DNA of 51,346 bases from Marseilla massiliensis. GTDB taxonomy: Bacteria; Bacteroidota; Bacteroidia; Bacteroidales; Bacteroidaceae. A model generated the notes under the pieces. That model saw only the letters and a list, made by a program, of their open reading frames with translations, did not search any database and was not told where the DNA came from. The stretch lies in contig NZ_JACJJG010000014.1 of assembly GCF_016899855.1 (NCBI RefSeq), positions 1 to 51,346 on the forward strand, written 5' to 3'. Every line of letters begins with the position of its first letter. The first letter of the stretch is position 1. The translations under genes and the position numbers were made by a program. Shown here piece by piece: positions 34,307-42,167 of the stretch.

Positions 34307-34690
34307 ATGAAAATTGACCATATCGCAATGTACGTGAAAGACCTCGAAACGGCAAAAGAGTTTTTCATAAAGTATTTCGGAGCGACTCCGAACGACATGT
34401 ACCACAACCCAAGAACAGGACTAAAGACGTACTTTCTGTCGTTTTCGGGTGGTTCTCGCCTCGAGATAATGTCACGCCCTGGCACGGCAGACCATCCCAA
34501 AAGCCGCCTTGACAACGGCTACATACACATGTCGTTCAGCGTGGGCGGCAGGCATAAGGTGGACGAACTTACCCTTACATTAAGACAAGACGAGTATAAG
34601 GTAACCGACGGTCCGCGGGTTACCGGCGACGGGTATTACGAAAGTTGCGTGGAAGGGCCGGAAGGCAATCTGATAGAAATCACCGAATGA
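34307..34690 (+). CDS. VOC/glyoxalase-family protein
   Basis: A 127-residue protein with two beta-alpha-beta-beta-beta modules: KIDHIAMYVKDLETAKEFF at the start and GYIHMSFSVGGRHKVDELT in the second half, ending in PEGNLIEITE. Metal-ligand positions H5 (IDHIAMY), E (SRLEIM), H (YIHMSF) and E (NLIEIT) look complete, so it may be an active metalloenzyme of the glyoxalase/bleomycin-resistance superfamily. The substrate is unknown. A 22-nt-unit element directly after the stop may end its transcript. Confidence 0.85.
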   Translation: MKIDHIAMYVKDLETAKEFFIKYFGATPNDMYHNPRTGLKTYFLSFSGGSRLEIMSRPGTADHPKSRLDNGYIHMSFSVGGRHKVDELTLTLRQDEYKVTDGPRVTGDGYYESCVEGPEGNLIEITE

Positions 34691-34691
34691 C

Positions 34692-34757
34692 ACACAAAAG
34701 ATGGCCTCCAAGCTATCCAAAGACTATCTTTGGCAAGCCTGAAGGCCATCTTTTGTT
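34692..34757. repeat. 22-nt palindromic-unit array, copy 5 (three units, cruciform)
   Basis: Three 22-nt units begin at 34692, 34714 and 34736. Unit 1 pairs with unit 3 (ACAAAAGATGGCCT with AGGCCATCTTTTGT) and unit 2 folds on itself (CCAAAGA with TCTTTGG), giving a two-tier hairpin followed by TTTTC. It sits between convergent genes and could terminate the VOC transcript. Confidence 0.75.
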
Positions 34758-34807
34758 TTCTGATTAACCACCTTATACCGCAATTGCGGCATAAGGGCAT
34801 TAACCCA

Positions 34808-35350
34808 CTACTTCTTCTCTATAATGTCTCCGCCAGCCTTGATGGCCTCCATATTAAGCGGAATAAGGCCATGATGGCGCTCAGGCAGAGTCTTGTAAAG
34901 AGCTTTCTCAACACCGTTATCACTCACTACCGGACATACCTTGAGCAATCCGCCGAGCACAATCATGTTGAACACCTTTGAGTTCTTCATCTCGGCCGCC
35001 TTGTCCATGGCGTCTATACGATAAACGGTAATGTCGTCACGCGTCGGGGGATTTATCACTCCGTATCCGTCATAGATAAGTATACCGCCCTTCTTAACCT
35101 TTGGCTCAAACTTGTCAAGCGACGGCTGGTTAAGCACGATGGCAATGTCATACTTGCTAAGGATGGGCGACGATATGCGCTCGTCGCTCACGATTACCGT
35201 CACGTTGGCCGTTCCGCCACGCTGCTCGGGGCCATAAGCCGGCATCCACGTAACCTCCTTGCCTTCCATCAATCCCGAGTATGCCAGGATTTTACCCATT
35301 GAGAGCACGCCCTGGCCGCCGAAACCTGCTATTATTATCTCTGTCTTCAT
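34808..35350 (-). CDS. 2-oxoacid:ferredoxin oxidoreductase, gamma subunit
   Basis: A 180-residue subunit of the 2-oxoacid:acceptor oxidoreductase complex, which decarboxylates a 2-oxoacid to its acyl-CoA and reduces ferredoxin. The family N-terminus IIAGFGGQGVLSMGKILAY and the motif MPAYGPEQRGGTANVTVIVS are diagnostic. It is the last of four genes (ferredoxin, alpha, beta, gamma) on the minus strand. The order fits KorDABC/VorDBAC; whether the substrate is 2-oxoglutarate or a branched-chain 2-oxoacid is not settled. Confidence 0.92.
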   Translation of the reverse strand: MKTEIIIAGFGGQGVLSMGKILAYSGLMEGKEVTWMPAYGPEQRGGTANVTVIVSDERISSPILSKYDIAIVLNQPSLDKFEPKVKKGGILIYDGYGVINPPTRDDITVYRIDAMDKAAEMKNSKVFNMIVLGGLLKVCPVVSDNGVEKALYKTLPERHHGLIPLNMEAIKAGGDIIEKK

Positions 35351-35357
35351 GATAGTT

Positions 35358-35398
35358 TCATTTCCAATTCTTCACTCTTAACTCTTCACTTTTCACTC
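35358..35398. repeat. Word repeat between oxidoreductase beta and gamma genes
   Basis: CTTCACT/CTTAACT heptamers lie in the 35-nt gap and extend over the stop codon and last residues (SEK) of the beta-subunit gene. Confidence 0.5.
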
Positions 35399-36159
35399 CC
35401 AGTGGTGTCCTTCAAGTCGCCTTTAGGATAGAACTTGAACATGTTTTCCTGCATCCACTTGTTAGCCTTGACAGGCGAAAGTTTCCATCCGCTATTACAC
35501 GTGCTCACCACCTCGACCAGGCTTGAGCCCTTGCCTGCCATTGAAGCCTCGAAGGCCTTGCGTAAAGCCTTCTTTGCCGAACGTATTGCGGCCACGGTCT
35601 CAACGCTCTGGCGCGTAACATAACATGTTCCTTCAAGCGTAGCGGCAATCTCGGTCATCTTCAACGGATAACCATGAAGACTCGCCTCGCGGCCGTAAGG
35701 ACACGTAGACGTCTTCTGCCCCATTAGCGTAGTGGGCGCCATCTGTCCTCCGGTCATACCATAAATAGCGTTGTTGATGAATATGACCACTATGTTTTCC
35801 CCACGGTTGAGCGCATGTATAGTCTCGCATGTACCGATACAAGCCAAGTCGCCGTCACCCTGGTAGGTAAACACCAGGCGGTCAGGCCAGCAACGCTTGA
35901 TAGCCGTAGCCACTGCGGGAGCACGCCCGTGGGCAGCCTCCTGCCAGTCGATGTCGAGATAACGGTAGGCAAATACGGCACATCCGACCGGCGACACGCC
36001 AACGGCCTTGTCCTCCATGCCCATTTCCTCAATGACTTCAGCCACCAGCTTATGGACAACTCCATGCGAACATCCCGGACAATAGTGCATCGGGACTTCG
36101 TTCATCAATTCCGGTTTCTTGTAGACCAAGTTCTCCGGAGATATTATTTCTTCGTTCAT
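35386..36159 (-). CDS. 2-oxoacid:ferredoxin oxidoreductase, beta (TPP-binding) subunit
   Basis: A 257-residue thiamine-diphosphate-binding subunit. YCPGCSHGVVHKLV is the family start, and the TPP motif is GDGDLACIGTCETIHALNRGENIVVIFINNAIYGM, split at GDGDLACIG...NNAIYGMTGGQMAPT. It pairs with the alpha subunit 88 nt upstream. A small hairpin ATTCCG/CGGAAT lies in that gap. Confidence 0.93.
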   Translation of the reverse strand: MNEEIISPENLVYKKPELMNEVPMHYCPGCSHGVVHKLVAEVIEEMGMEDKAVGVSPVGCAVFAYRYLDIDWQEAAHGRAPAVATAIKRCWPDRLVFTYQGDGDLACIGTCETIHALNRGENIVVIFINNAIYGMTGGQMAPTTLMGQKTSTCPYGREASLHGYPLKMTEIAATLEGTCYVTRQSVETVAAIRSAKKALRKAFEASMAGKGSSLVEVVSTCNSGWKLSPVKANKWMQENMFKFYPKGDLKDTTGSEK

Positions 36160-36247
36160 TTTATCGACTTTTTAAATTATTCCGTTAACTGGCGGAATAT
36201 CCTTCAGCCTTTTCCATCTGCCAAAAGCTCCACCTCAAAGAAAACGA

Positions 36248-37327
36248 TTAAAATTTCTCCTTCAGGGCCTTTACTATTTCGTCCGGCTCAGGAACTATTC
36301 CGCCCAAACGGCCGAAATGCTCTACAGGAACACGGCCATTAACGGCAAGACGAATATCCTCAACCATCTGGCCGGCGTTAATCTCCACGGAGAGCACGCC
36401 CTTCTTGCCTTCGGCAAGCTCCGCCACCTCGTTAGTCGGGAACGGCCACAATGTGATAGGACGCAACAGACCGACCTTCAGCCCTTCTTTGCGTGCCATC
36501 TCTATGGCTTTCTCGGATATGCGCGCGGCACTTCCAAACGCTACTATCAGATACTCAGCGTCCTCGCAATGCTTTGTCTCGTACCTTACCTCGTTCTCGC
36601 GTATCGTCTGGTACTTGGCCTGGAGGTGCAAGTTACGCTTCTCCATCTGCTCAGGTTGAAGCTCAAGTGATGTCAATATATTTGGCTGGCGGTCTTTAGA
36701 ACGGCCGAACGTTGCCCAAGGACACTCTTTCTTGATTTGCTCCTCGGTACGGCGGGGTTTGTACGGCGGAAGAACAACACGCTCCATCATCTGCCCAATT
36801 ACACCGTCACTCAGAAGCATAGCCGGAATACGGTATTTAAATGCGAGTTCGAAAGCCAAATCCATGAAGTCTGCCATTTCCTGGACTGACGCAGGGGCCA
36901 GTACGATTACATAATAATCACCGTTACCTCCACCACGTGTCGCCTGGAAATAGTCGCTCTGTGACGGCTGGATTGTACCCAGACCGGGACCGCCACGCTG
37001 TACGTTGACGATGACTCCGGGAATCTCTGCGCCGGCCATGTAGGCTATGCCTTCCTGCATAAGAGCCACGCCTGGGCTCGATGATGACGTGAACACACGC
37101 TTACCGGCACCCGCTCCACCATACACCATGTTGATAGAGGCAACCTCACTCTCTGCCTGAAGTACTACCATACCAGTGGTTTCCCAAGGCTTTAGCAACG
37201 ATAGTGTTTCGATAATCTCACTCTGAGGGGTGATGGGATAACCGAAAAAGGCGTCGGCACCACAACGAATGGCGGCATGAGCTATCGCCTCGTTACCCTT
37301 CAATAAAGTTACTTCTTGTTCTGCCAT
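36248..37327 (-). CDS. 2-oxoacid:ferredoxin oxidoreductase, alpha subunit
   Basis: A 359-residue alpha subunit with the pyrimidine-binding and domain II modules: LLKGNEAIAHAAIRCGADAFFGYPITPQSEI at the start, seen as GNEAIAHAAIRCGAD and GYPITPQSE, then FTSSSSPGVALMQEGIAYMAG and VQRGGPGLGTIQPSQSDYFQ. Lines of this type are annotated VorB or KorA. It begins 5 nt after the ferredoxin stop. Confidence 0.93.
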   Translation of the reverse strand: MAEQEVTLLKGNEAIAHAAIRCGADAFFGYPITPQSEIIETLSLLKPWETTGMVVLQAESEVASINMVYGGAGAGKRVFTSSSSPGVALMQEGIAYMAGAEIPGVIVNVQRGGPGLGTIQPSQSDYFQATRGGGNGDYYVIVLAPASVQEMADFMDLAFELAFKYRIPAMLLSDGVIGQMMERVVLPPYKPRRTEEQIKKECPWATFGRSKDRQPNILTSLELQPEQMEKRNLHLQAKYQTIRENEVRYETKHCEDAEYLIVAFGSAARISEKAIEMARKEGLKVGLLRPITLWPFPTNEVAELAEGKKGVLSVEINAGQMVEDIRLAVNGRVPVEHFGRLGGIVPEPDEIVKALKEKF

Positions 37328-37332
37328 AACTT

Positions 37333-37563
37333 TTAATCCTCCATACGTTTTTTATAAACAGTGATACATCCGTCGGGACATACGATGGCGCACGAGGCAC
37401 AACCGATGCAATCGTCAGGACTTACGGCCTCCACATAGGGGTAGCCGTGAACGTTAACTTTCTTCGCCAAAGCGATAACCGTTTTCGGACAAGCCTCCAC
37501 GCAGAGTGAACAGCCCTTACAACGGTCGGTGTTGACCACAATGGCTCCTCTCATTTTACCCAT
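37333..37563 (-). CDS. 2-oxoacid oxidoreductase 2x[4Fe-4S] ferredoxin subunit
   Basis: A 76-residue ferredoxin-like subunit with two cluster motifs: CKGCSLCVEACPK and CIGCASCAIVCPD. It passes electrons from the TPP centre. It is the first gene of the four-subunit set, and a hairpin at 37586-37620 separates it from the upstream TPR gene. Confidence 0.93.
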   Translation of the reverse strand: MGKMRGAIVVNTDRCKGCSLCVEACPKTVIALAKKVNVHGYPYVEAVSPDDCIGCASCAIVCPDGCITVYKKRMED

Positions 37564-37585
37564 ATCTTTATGTTTTTGTATTAAC

Positions 37586-37620
37586 GAGACAGACGTACGG
37601 CAAACACCGAAGTCTGTCTC
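37586..37620 (-). terminator. Hairpin between the TPR gene and the oxidoreductase operon
   Basis: GAGACAGAC (37586-37594) pairs perfectly with GTCTGTCTC (37612-37620). On the minus strand it follows the TPR gene stop by 13 nt. The downstream T content is modest, so it may attenuate rather than fully end transcription. Confidence 0.6.
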
Positions 37621-37633
37621 TTGAATGTTTTTC

Positions 37634-37813
37634 TTAGGGGTTATACATGTCTTTACAATAGTAATTTAAGATGTCGTCAAGCATCTTCTTCGCCTCAACC
37701 GCAGGGCTTTCAGGGTCAAGTTCGATAGCAGCGATATAATTATTGAGCGCTTCCTGCCAGTTGCCCTCCTTGCGGTAGCGGTTGCCAAGGCGGTAATACT
37801 CCTCGGCCGTCAT
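37634..37813 (-). CDS. Small single-TPR protein
   Basis: A 59-residue protein: [20 protein letters not shown], then a standard TPR (ALNNYIAAIELDPESPAVEA) and a short tail KKMLDDILNYY. The longer open frame to 37915 lies inside folD and is rejected. The ATG at 37811-37813 shares one base with the folD stop codon (TAATG), so translation is coupled to folD. It may be a partner-binding domain; the partner is unknown. Confidence 0.82.
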   Translation of the reverse strand: MTAEEYYRLGNRYRKEGNWQEALNNYIAAIELDPESPAVEAKKMLDDILNYYCKDMYNP

Positions 37814-38706
37814 TACTTGTAGTATTCTTTCTTGCCTGCGGCAAGCGTGTTTTTCATTAATGAACAAATGGTCATGGGGCCTACTCCACCCGGAACCGGA
37901 GTTATGAACGAGCACTTAGGCGCTACCTCGTCAAACTTGACATCTCCGTTAAGGCGGAACCCGCTCTTCTTCGTTGCGTCGGGAACACGTGTCGTGCCAA
38001 CGTCGATAACCACCGCACCGTCTTTAACCATGTCGGCGGTGACGAAGTTTGGCTGGCCTATGGCGGCTATGATAATGTCAGCCTCACGGCATTCCTGCTT
38101 AAGGGTTGCAGAATGGCTATGGCATACCGTCACCGTAGAGTCGCCGTATTGTTTTTGCATCATAAGCTGGGCCATCGGTTTGCCTACGATGTTGCTTCGT
38201 CCGAGTATCACGCACTTTTTGCCCGAAGTCTCTATTCCGTAACGGTGCAACAGAGTCAATATGCCGAGCGGCGTAGCCGAGATAAAGCACGGCAGGCCTA
38301 TAGCCATACGACCAACGTTGATTGGATGGAAACCGTCTACGTCCTTGCGGTAGTCGATAGCCATTATTATCTTCTGCTCGTCGATATGTTTTGGCAACGG
38401 CAGTTGCACTATGTAACCGTCAATATCGTCATCTTCGTTAAGTTCCTTGACTTTCGCGAGCAGCTGCTCTTCCGTAACGTCATCCTCAAAACGGATAAGT
38501 GTACTTGTAAAGCCGCATGCCTCACATGCTATTACCTTGTTCTTGACGTAAGTCTCGCTACCGCCGTCATGTCCTACGAGCACGGCCGCAAGATGCGGAC
38601 GCTTACCGCCATTAGCGACGATTTGCTTAACTTCCTCGGCTATTTCTTCCTTTATCTTGGCCGCCGTGGCCTTGCCGTCTATCAATTCATAATTCATAAT
38701 ACACAA
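37813..38706 (-). CDS. folD: Bifunctional methylenetetrahydrofolate dehydrogenase/cyclohydrolase
   Basis: Interconverts 5,10-methylene- and 10-formyl-tetrahydrofolate in the cytoplasm. Motifs are [30 protein letters not shown] (with the catalytic lysine region nearby), and the NADP-binding [14 protein letters not shown], ending in [11 protein letters not shown]. The likely start is the ATG at 38697 ([18 protein letters not shown]), which lies within an ATGAATT word repeat; the frame opens at 38706. Confidence 0.95.
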   Translation of the reverse strand: MCIMNYELIDGKATAAKIKEEIAEEVKQIVANGGKRPHLAAVLVGHDGGSETYVKNKVIACEACGFTSTLIRFEDDVTEEQLLAKVKELNEDDDIDGYIVQLPLPKHIDEQKIIMAIDYRKDVDGFHPINVGRMAIGLPCFISATPLGILTLLHRYGIETSGKKCVILGRSNIVGKPMAQLMMQKQYGDSTVTVCHSHSATLKQECREADIIIAAIGQPNFVTADMVKDGAVVIDVGTTRVPDATKKSGFRLNGDVKFDEVAPKCSFITPVPGGVGPMTICSLMKNTLAAGKKEYYK

Positions 38707-38845
38707 TTCATAATTGGGGATAGGCCAGATAAGACTGATAAGCCTGATTTTCCCAATCCTTTATCGGGATTGGTCTGATAAGCCTAATAAGCCGTATAGA
38801 CCATTGAATTATTCACTCTTAACTCTTAATTCTTAACTCTTCACC
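38686..38845. repeat. Word-repeat tract between folD and ffh
   Basis: ATTCATA-type words cover the folD start (38686-38710), TGATAAGCC/TAATAAGCC words lie at 38720-38800 in two inverted halves around CCAATCC...GGATTGG (38754-38776), and TTAACTC/TTAATTC heptamers run from 38812 to 38840. Confidence 0.6.
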
Positions 38846-38851
38846 ATTCCC

Positions 38852-40192
38852 TTATTTCGGCATGTTGCGCAATCCCTTCATGGCTCCCATCATCTGGCTC
38901 ATCCTTGAGCCGGTAACCATTTTCATCATCTTGCGCGTCTGGTCAAACTGTTTTATCAGGCGGTTTACATCCTGCACCGTAGTGCCTGATCCTTTCGCAA
39001 TGCGTTGCCGCCTGCTCGTATTGAGTATTTCGGGATTGGTGCGCTCCTTCGGCGTCATGCTCAGGATTATCGCCTCAATACCCTTGAAGGCGTTATCGTC
39101 AATGTCGACGTCCTTTATTGCCTTGCCCACTCCCGGTATCATCGAAGCCAGGTCCTTGATGTTACCCATCTTCTTGATTTGTTGTATCTGGCCGAGGAAG
39201 TCGTTGAAGTCAAACTTGTTCTTTTGTATTTTCTTTTGAAGACGCTTCGCCTCCTCCTCATCAAACTGTTCCTGCGCACGCTCCACAAGGCTGACAATAT
39301 CGCCCATGCCGAGTATTCGGTCGGCCATTCGTGAAGGATGGAATACGTCTATGGCCTCCATCTTCTCGCCGGTACCGACAAATTTTATAGGCTTTGTCAC
39401 TACGGTGCGTATGCTTATGGCAGCACCGCCACGGGTATCGCCGTCAAGCTTTGTCAATACCACACCGTCAAAATCGAGACGGTCATTGAATTCCTTGGCT
39501 GTATTTACGGCGTCCTGGCCTGTCATCGAGTCTACAACGAACAGTGTCTCGTCGGGATTTACGGCGTTCTTCAGCGCCTCAATCTCGTTCATCATCTCCT
39601 CGTCTACTGCAAGGCGTCCCGCGGTATCTATTATTACCACGTCGTTACCCTTGGCCTTAGCCTCCTTTATGGCGTTCTGCGCTATTCCGATTACGTTTTT
39701 GCTTTCAGGTTCAGAGTAGACTGGTATCTCTATTTGGCCGCCCACAACCTTCAACTGCTCGATAGCGGCAGGACGGTAAACGTCACACGCAACAAGCAAC
39801 GGGTTCTTATGCTGTTTCTTCTTTAGCATGTTGGCCAGCTTTCCGCTGAACGTAGTCTTACCCGAACCCTGAAGTCCTGACATCAATATGATGGCCGGGC
39901 GACCCTCAAGCTTCAGCCCTACGCTCTCGCCTCCCATCAGCTCGGCAAGTTCGTCGTGCACCAGCTTAACCATCATCTGCCCTGGCTTCACGGCCGTGAG
40001 CACATTCATTCCCAGCGCTTTTTGCTTCACCTTGTCGGTAAACGTCTTGGCAACCTTATAGTTCACGTCGGCGTCAAGCAACGCGCGCCTTACGTCCTTC
40101 AACGTTTCAGCAACGTTGATCTCGGTAATTTTTCCTTCACCTTTAAGTATCTTAAAAGAGCGTTCAAGCCTTTCGCTTAGATTTTCAAACAT
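38852..40192 (-). CDS. ffh: Signal recognition particle protein Ffh
   Basis: The SRP54-family GTPase that targets membrane proteins. The N domain starts MFENLSERLERSFKILKGEG, the G domain has GLQGSGKTTFSGKLA, DVYRPAAIEQL, DTAGRLAVDEEMM, TKLDGDTRGGAA and GTGEKMEAI, and the methionine-rich M domain (about 300-446) ends in GSRMSQMMGAMKGLRNMPK. The length of 446 residues is normal. It has a promoter at 40280-40287. The SRP RNA gene is not in this window. Confidence 0.96.
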   Translation of the reverse strand: MFENLSERLERSFKILKGEGKITEINVAETLKDVRRALLDADVNYKVAKTFTDKVKQKALGMNVLTAVKPGQMMVKLVHDELAELMGGESVGLKLEGRPAIILMSGLQGSGKTTFSGKLANMLKKKQHKNPLLVACDVYRPAAIEQLKVVGGQIEIPVYSEPESKNVIGIAQNAIKEAKAKGNDVVIIDTAGRLAVDEEMMNEIEALKNAVNPDETLFVVDSMTGQDAVNTAKEFNDRLDFDGVVLTKLDGDTRGGAAISIRTVVTKPIKFVGTGEKMEAIDVFHPSRMADRILGMGDIVSLVERAQEQFDEEEAKRLQKKIQKNKFDFNDFLGQIQQIKKMGNIKDLASMIPGVGKAIKDVDIDDNAFKGIEAIILSMTPKERTNPEILNTSRRQRIAKGSGTTVQDVNRLIKQFDQTRKMMKMVTGSRMSQMMGAMKGLRNMPK

Positions 40193-40279
40193 ATTTATAT
40201 ATTAGTATAATGAACAAAATGTAAGCAGGAAGGCCGAAAATCGACTAATAACGGCCTCTCGCCCGCCTGATTATCTTTG

Positions 40280-40287
40280 CAAATATA
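40280..40287 (-). promoter_or_regulatory. Bacteroidota -7 promoter element (ffh)
   Basis: The minus strand reads TATATTTG, 88 nt before the ffh start. Confidence 0.62.
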
Positions 40288-40463
40288 GTCATTAAATAAT
40301 AAAAAAGCCAATATTGCCGCAGGTATTTAAAGTATTTTAAAACTGTTTTCCGCAAAAATGCGCACACTATATTCAAGTGTGCAGAATTTCAAATTATCAG
40401 TCATTTTACCCGTATATGCAAACGCTTTTACTTACCGTTATAAAGAATGTCATTATTTTGGAT

Positions 40464-40471
40464 TATATTTG
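40464..40471 (+). promoter_or_regulatory. Bacteroidota -7 promoter element (small unknown gene)
   Basis: TATATTTG matches TAnnTTTG and precedes the ATG at 40556 by 85 nt and the GTG at 40626 by 155 nt. It is the main evidence that the region is transcribed. Confidence 0.55.
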
Positions 40472-40625
40472 CATGTCCTTACGATTATACCTACGGTATC
40501 GTTACGCCAAGTAACGGCATATACATTACTAAAACAAACTTTGTAAACATATAATATGAAAGAATTATCAAGCATGGCAGGATTTCACGAAAAAACGAAT
40601 GCGAAGAGGAAAACAATAATGTCAC

Positions 40626-40907
40626 GTGAGTTTCGACAAGCCGTCAAAGCTCGACAAGACGGAAATCAAGGCTTGCATAAACCACTTACAGAAAGTCGCC
40701 GACAGCCATGCCACCCGTGTCCTGTCGTTTCCCGGATGGTGGTATTCCACGATCAGGAAACATCTTAACCGACCGATAGATTTACTTACCTGGAAACACC
40801 GAACCACCCAATTCGAGCTTTTTCTCACCCCGTCCGGACAACGGATGGTAAACGACCCTCAGCTAAAAGTCATACTGATTAAGGACAAGGACAAGTTCCA
40901 TAGATAG
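40626..40907 (+). CDS. Uncertain small protein, possibly frameshifted
   Basis: A 93-residue frame with protein-like composition (INHLQKVADSHATRVLSFPG, WWYSTIRKHLNRPIDLLTW, TTQFELFLTPSGQ), but only a GTG is available as start at 40626 and the frame opens just 6 nt before it. A different frame begins with a good ATG at 40556 (MKELSSMAGFHEKTNAKRK) and overlaps it. One base change between about 40619 and 40640 would join the two into a 117-residue protein. So it may be a GTG-started gene, a frameshifted gene, or not a gene. I recognise no family. Confidence 0.35.
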   Translation: MSFDKPSKLDKTEIKACINHLQKVADSHATRVLSFPGWWYSTIRKHLNRPIDLLTWKHRTTQFELFLTPSGQRMVNDPQLKVILIKDKDKFHR

Positions 40908-40948
40908 CCTTCTACCGCCTAAGGCCAACATACCTGAAACCGCCAGTT

Positions 40949-41036
40949 TTGCGAAAGGCGGCCTTTTAGCCTGCGAAAGGGCGCCTTTTACAACGTAAAA
41001 CGCGGCCTTTTGCAAGACAAGTCACGGCCTTTTGCA
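40949..41036. repeat. 22-nt palindromic-unit array, copy 6
   Basis: Four units begin at 40949, 40971, 40993 and 41015, with cores AAAGGCGGCCTTTT, AAAGGGCGCCTTTT, AAACGCGGCCTTTT and TCACGGCCTTTT. It lies between two plus-strand genes, 41 nt after the stop of the uncertain small gene. Confidence 0.85.
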
Positions 41037-41161
41037 AAAGCATTGACCATGCCTGCATCATACGCCAGTACAACATCTTGACGTAACCTGGCGGCATTTG
41101 CCATTCCGCCCACAATAAATTCAACAGCAAATGTTAATTAACCTGAATTAGAAGAACATCC

Positions 41162-41192
41162 TTGTCCACCACGGATAAAAGCTGTATCTTTG
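41162..41192 (+). promoter_or_regulatory. Promoter of the HMA-AraC regulator, near-leaderless
   Basis: TTG (41162-41164), a 20-nt spacer, then TATCTTTG (41185-41192). The ATG at 41200 follows after only 7 nt, so the transcript would start at or within a few bases of the start codon. Confidence 0.7.
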
Positions 41193-41199
41193 TAATTTG

Positions 41200-41769
41200 A
41201 TGGAAGGTACGACGCTATATATCAAGAACATGGTGTGCGACCGGTGCAAGGCAGCCGTAACGCAGGTGCTCCGCAACGCAGGGCTCACGCCTCTTTCAGT
41301 TGAGCTCGGCACAGCCTCAGTTGAGGAAAATCCCGACGTGGCGAAGCTCGACGAAATTCGCATTGCACTCGAAGAACAAGGCTTCGAACTGCTTGAAGAC
41401 CGCCGCAAGCAGACCGTCGACCGCATAAAGAGCGCCATAATCAAACTCGTACACTATCGCGACAACCGCCAACAAGTCAACCTCTCGGCATTCCTCTCCA
41501 ATGAACTCGGCATGGAATACAGCTCGCTGAGCAAACTCTTTTCAGAAAACACGGGGCTAACCATAGAGCGTTACTTCATCCTGCAAAGGGTTGAACGCAT
41601 AAAAGAACTTATCTTCTACGGCGAAATGTCGCTCAGCGAGATAGCCCGCAAGATGAACTATTCAAGCGTTGCGTATCTCAGCACACAGTTCAAGAGCGTC
41701 ACGGGCATGACGCCCTCGCAATTCAAGTCGGCCCACGACAAGCAGCTCAGGCAGCTCGACAAGATATAG
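41200..41769 (+). CDS. AraC-type regulator fused to an N-terminal HMA metal-binding domain
   Basis: A 189-residue regulator. Residues about 4-65 form a heavy-metal-associated domain with the metal motif MVCDRC (CxxC). Residues about 90-189 form an AraC double helix-turn-helix (NLSAFLSNELGMEYSSLSKLF, SLSEIARKMNYSSVAYLSTQ, FKSVTGMTPSQFK). It probably senses Cu(I) or a similar ion and controls the ATPase gene downstream. The ATG at 41200 is preferred over the TTG one codon earlier. Two toxin/antitoxin-like genes separate it from the ATPase. Confidence 0.88.
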   Translation: MEGTTLYIKNMVCDRCKAAVTQVLRNAGLTPLSVELGTASVEENPDVAKLDEIRIALEEQGFELLEDRRKQTVDRIKSAIIKLVHYRDNRQQVNLSAFLSNELGMEYSSLSKLFSENTGLTIERYFILQRVERIKELIFYGEMSLSEIARKMNYSSVAYLSTQFKSVTGMTPSQFKSAHDKQLRQLDKI

Positions 41770-41861
41770 CTTGGGGTTATACGGTTGTGAGGAAATGGGG
41801 TTTTAAGGGCAAATATCAATATATGGGTTGACATAAAACAACAATACAAACGTAAAAATGT

Positions 41862-42167
41862 ATGCGTAATAAAGAATATATATATAAGTTATCAAAACAT
41901 TTGTTCTGGGATATTGACGTCAACAACGCCGATATGGACGAATATCCGGCATATTTCATCCAGCGTGTGCTTGAATACGGCAACATGGACGACTGGCGTT
42001 TTATACGCGATTATTACGGGCTTGACAAAATTGTCGACGTATGTAAAAAACTAAGAACGCTTGACCCCGTTTGCCTTTCATATATCTGCGCAATATCACA
42101 TACCAATAAAGAAGATTACAGATGTTATCATTTCAAACAATCGAACCCGACACTTTGGAACTCCTGA
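41862..42167 (+). CDS. Putative antitoxin of an AbiEii-type pair (DUF6922-like)
   Basis: A 101-residue protein with the pattern of short partners of AbiEii-family nucleotidyltransferases in Bacteroidota: LFWDIDVNNADMDEYPAYFI, QRVLEYGNMDDWRFIRDYYG, KLRTLDPVCLSYICAI and a C-terminal CYHFKQSNPTLWNS. No catalytic motif is visible. Its 3' end overlaps the next gene by 46 nt, typical of a coupled antitoxin-toxin pair. The family name is from memory. Confidence 0.75.
   Translation: MRNKEYIYKLSKHLFWDIDVNNADMDEYPAYFIQRVLEYGNMDDWRFIRDYYGLDKIVDVCKKLRTLDPVCLSYICAISHTNKEDYRCYHFKQSNPTLWNS

Larger units (their letters stand above)
40193..40555. other. Divergent intergenic region, ffh / small gene
   Basis: A 363-base AT-rich gap with the ffh promoter on the minus strand and a plus-strand element at 40464-40471. 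No repeat array is present. One 62-codon open frame crosses it without coding character. Confidence 0.45.

Noticed and set aside
34692..34757. Copy 5 as an ordinary terminator only
   Set aside because: It does resemble one, but the three-unit 22-nt period ties it to the repeat family.
37814..37915. Longer TPR-protein N-terminus
   Set aside because: It lies wholly inside folD; the ATG that overlaps the folD stop gives a clean start.
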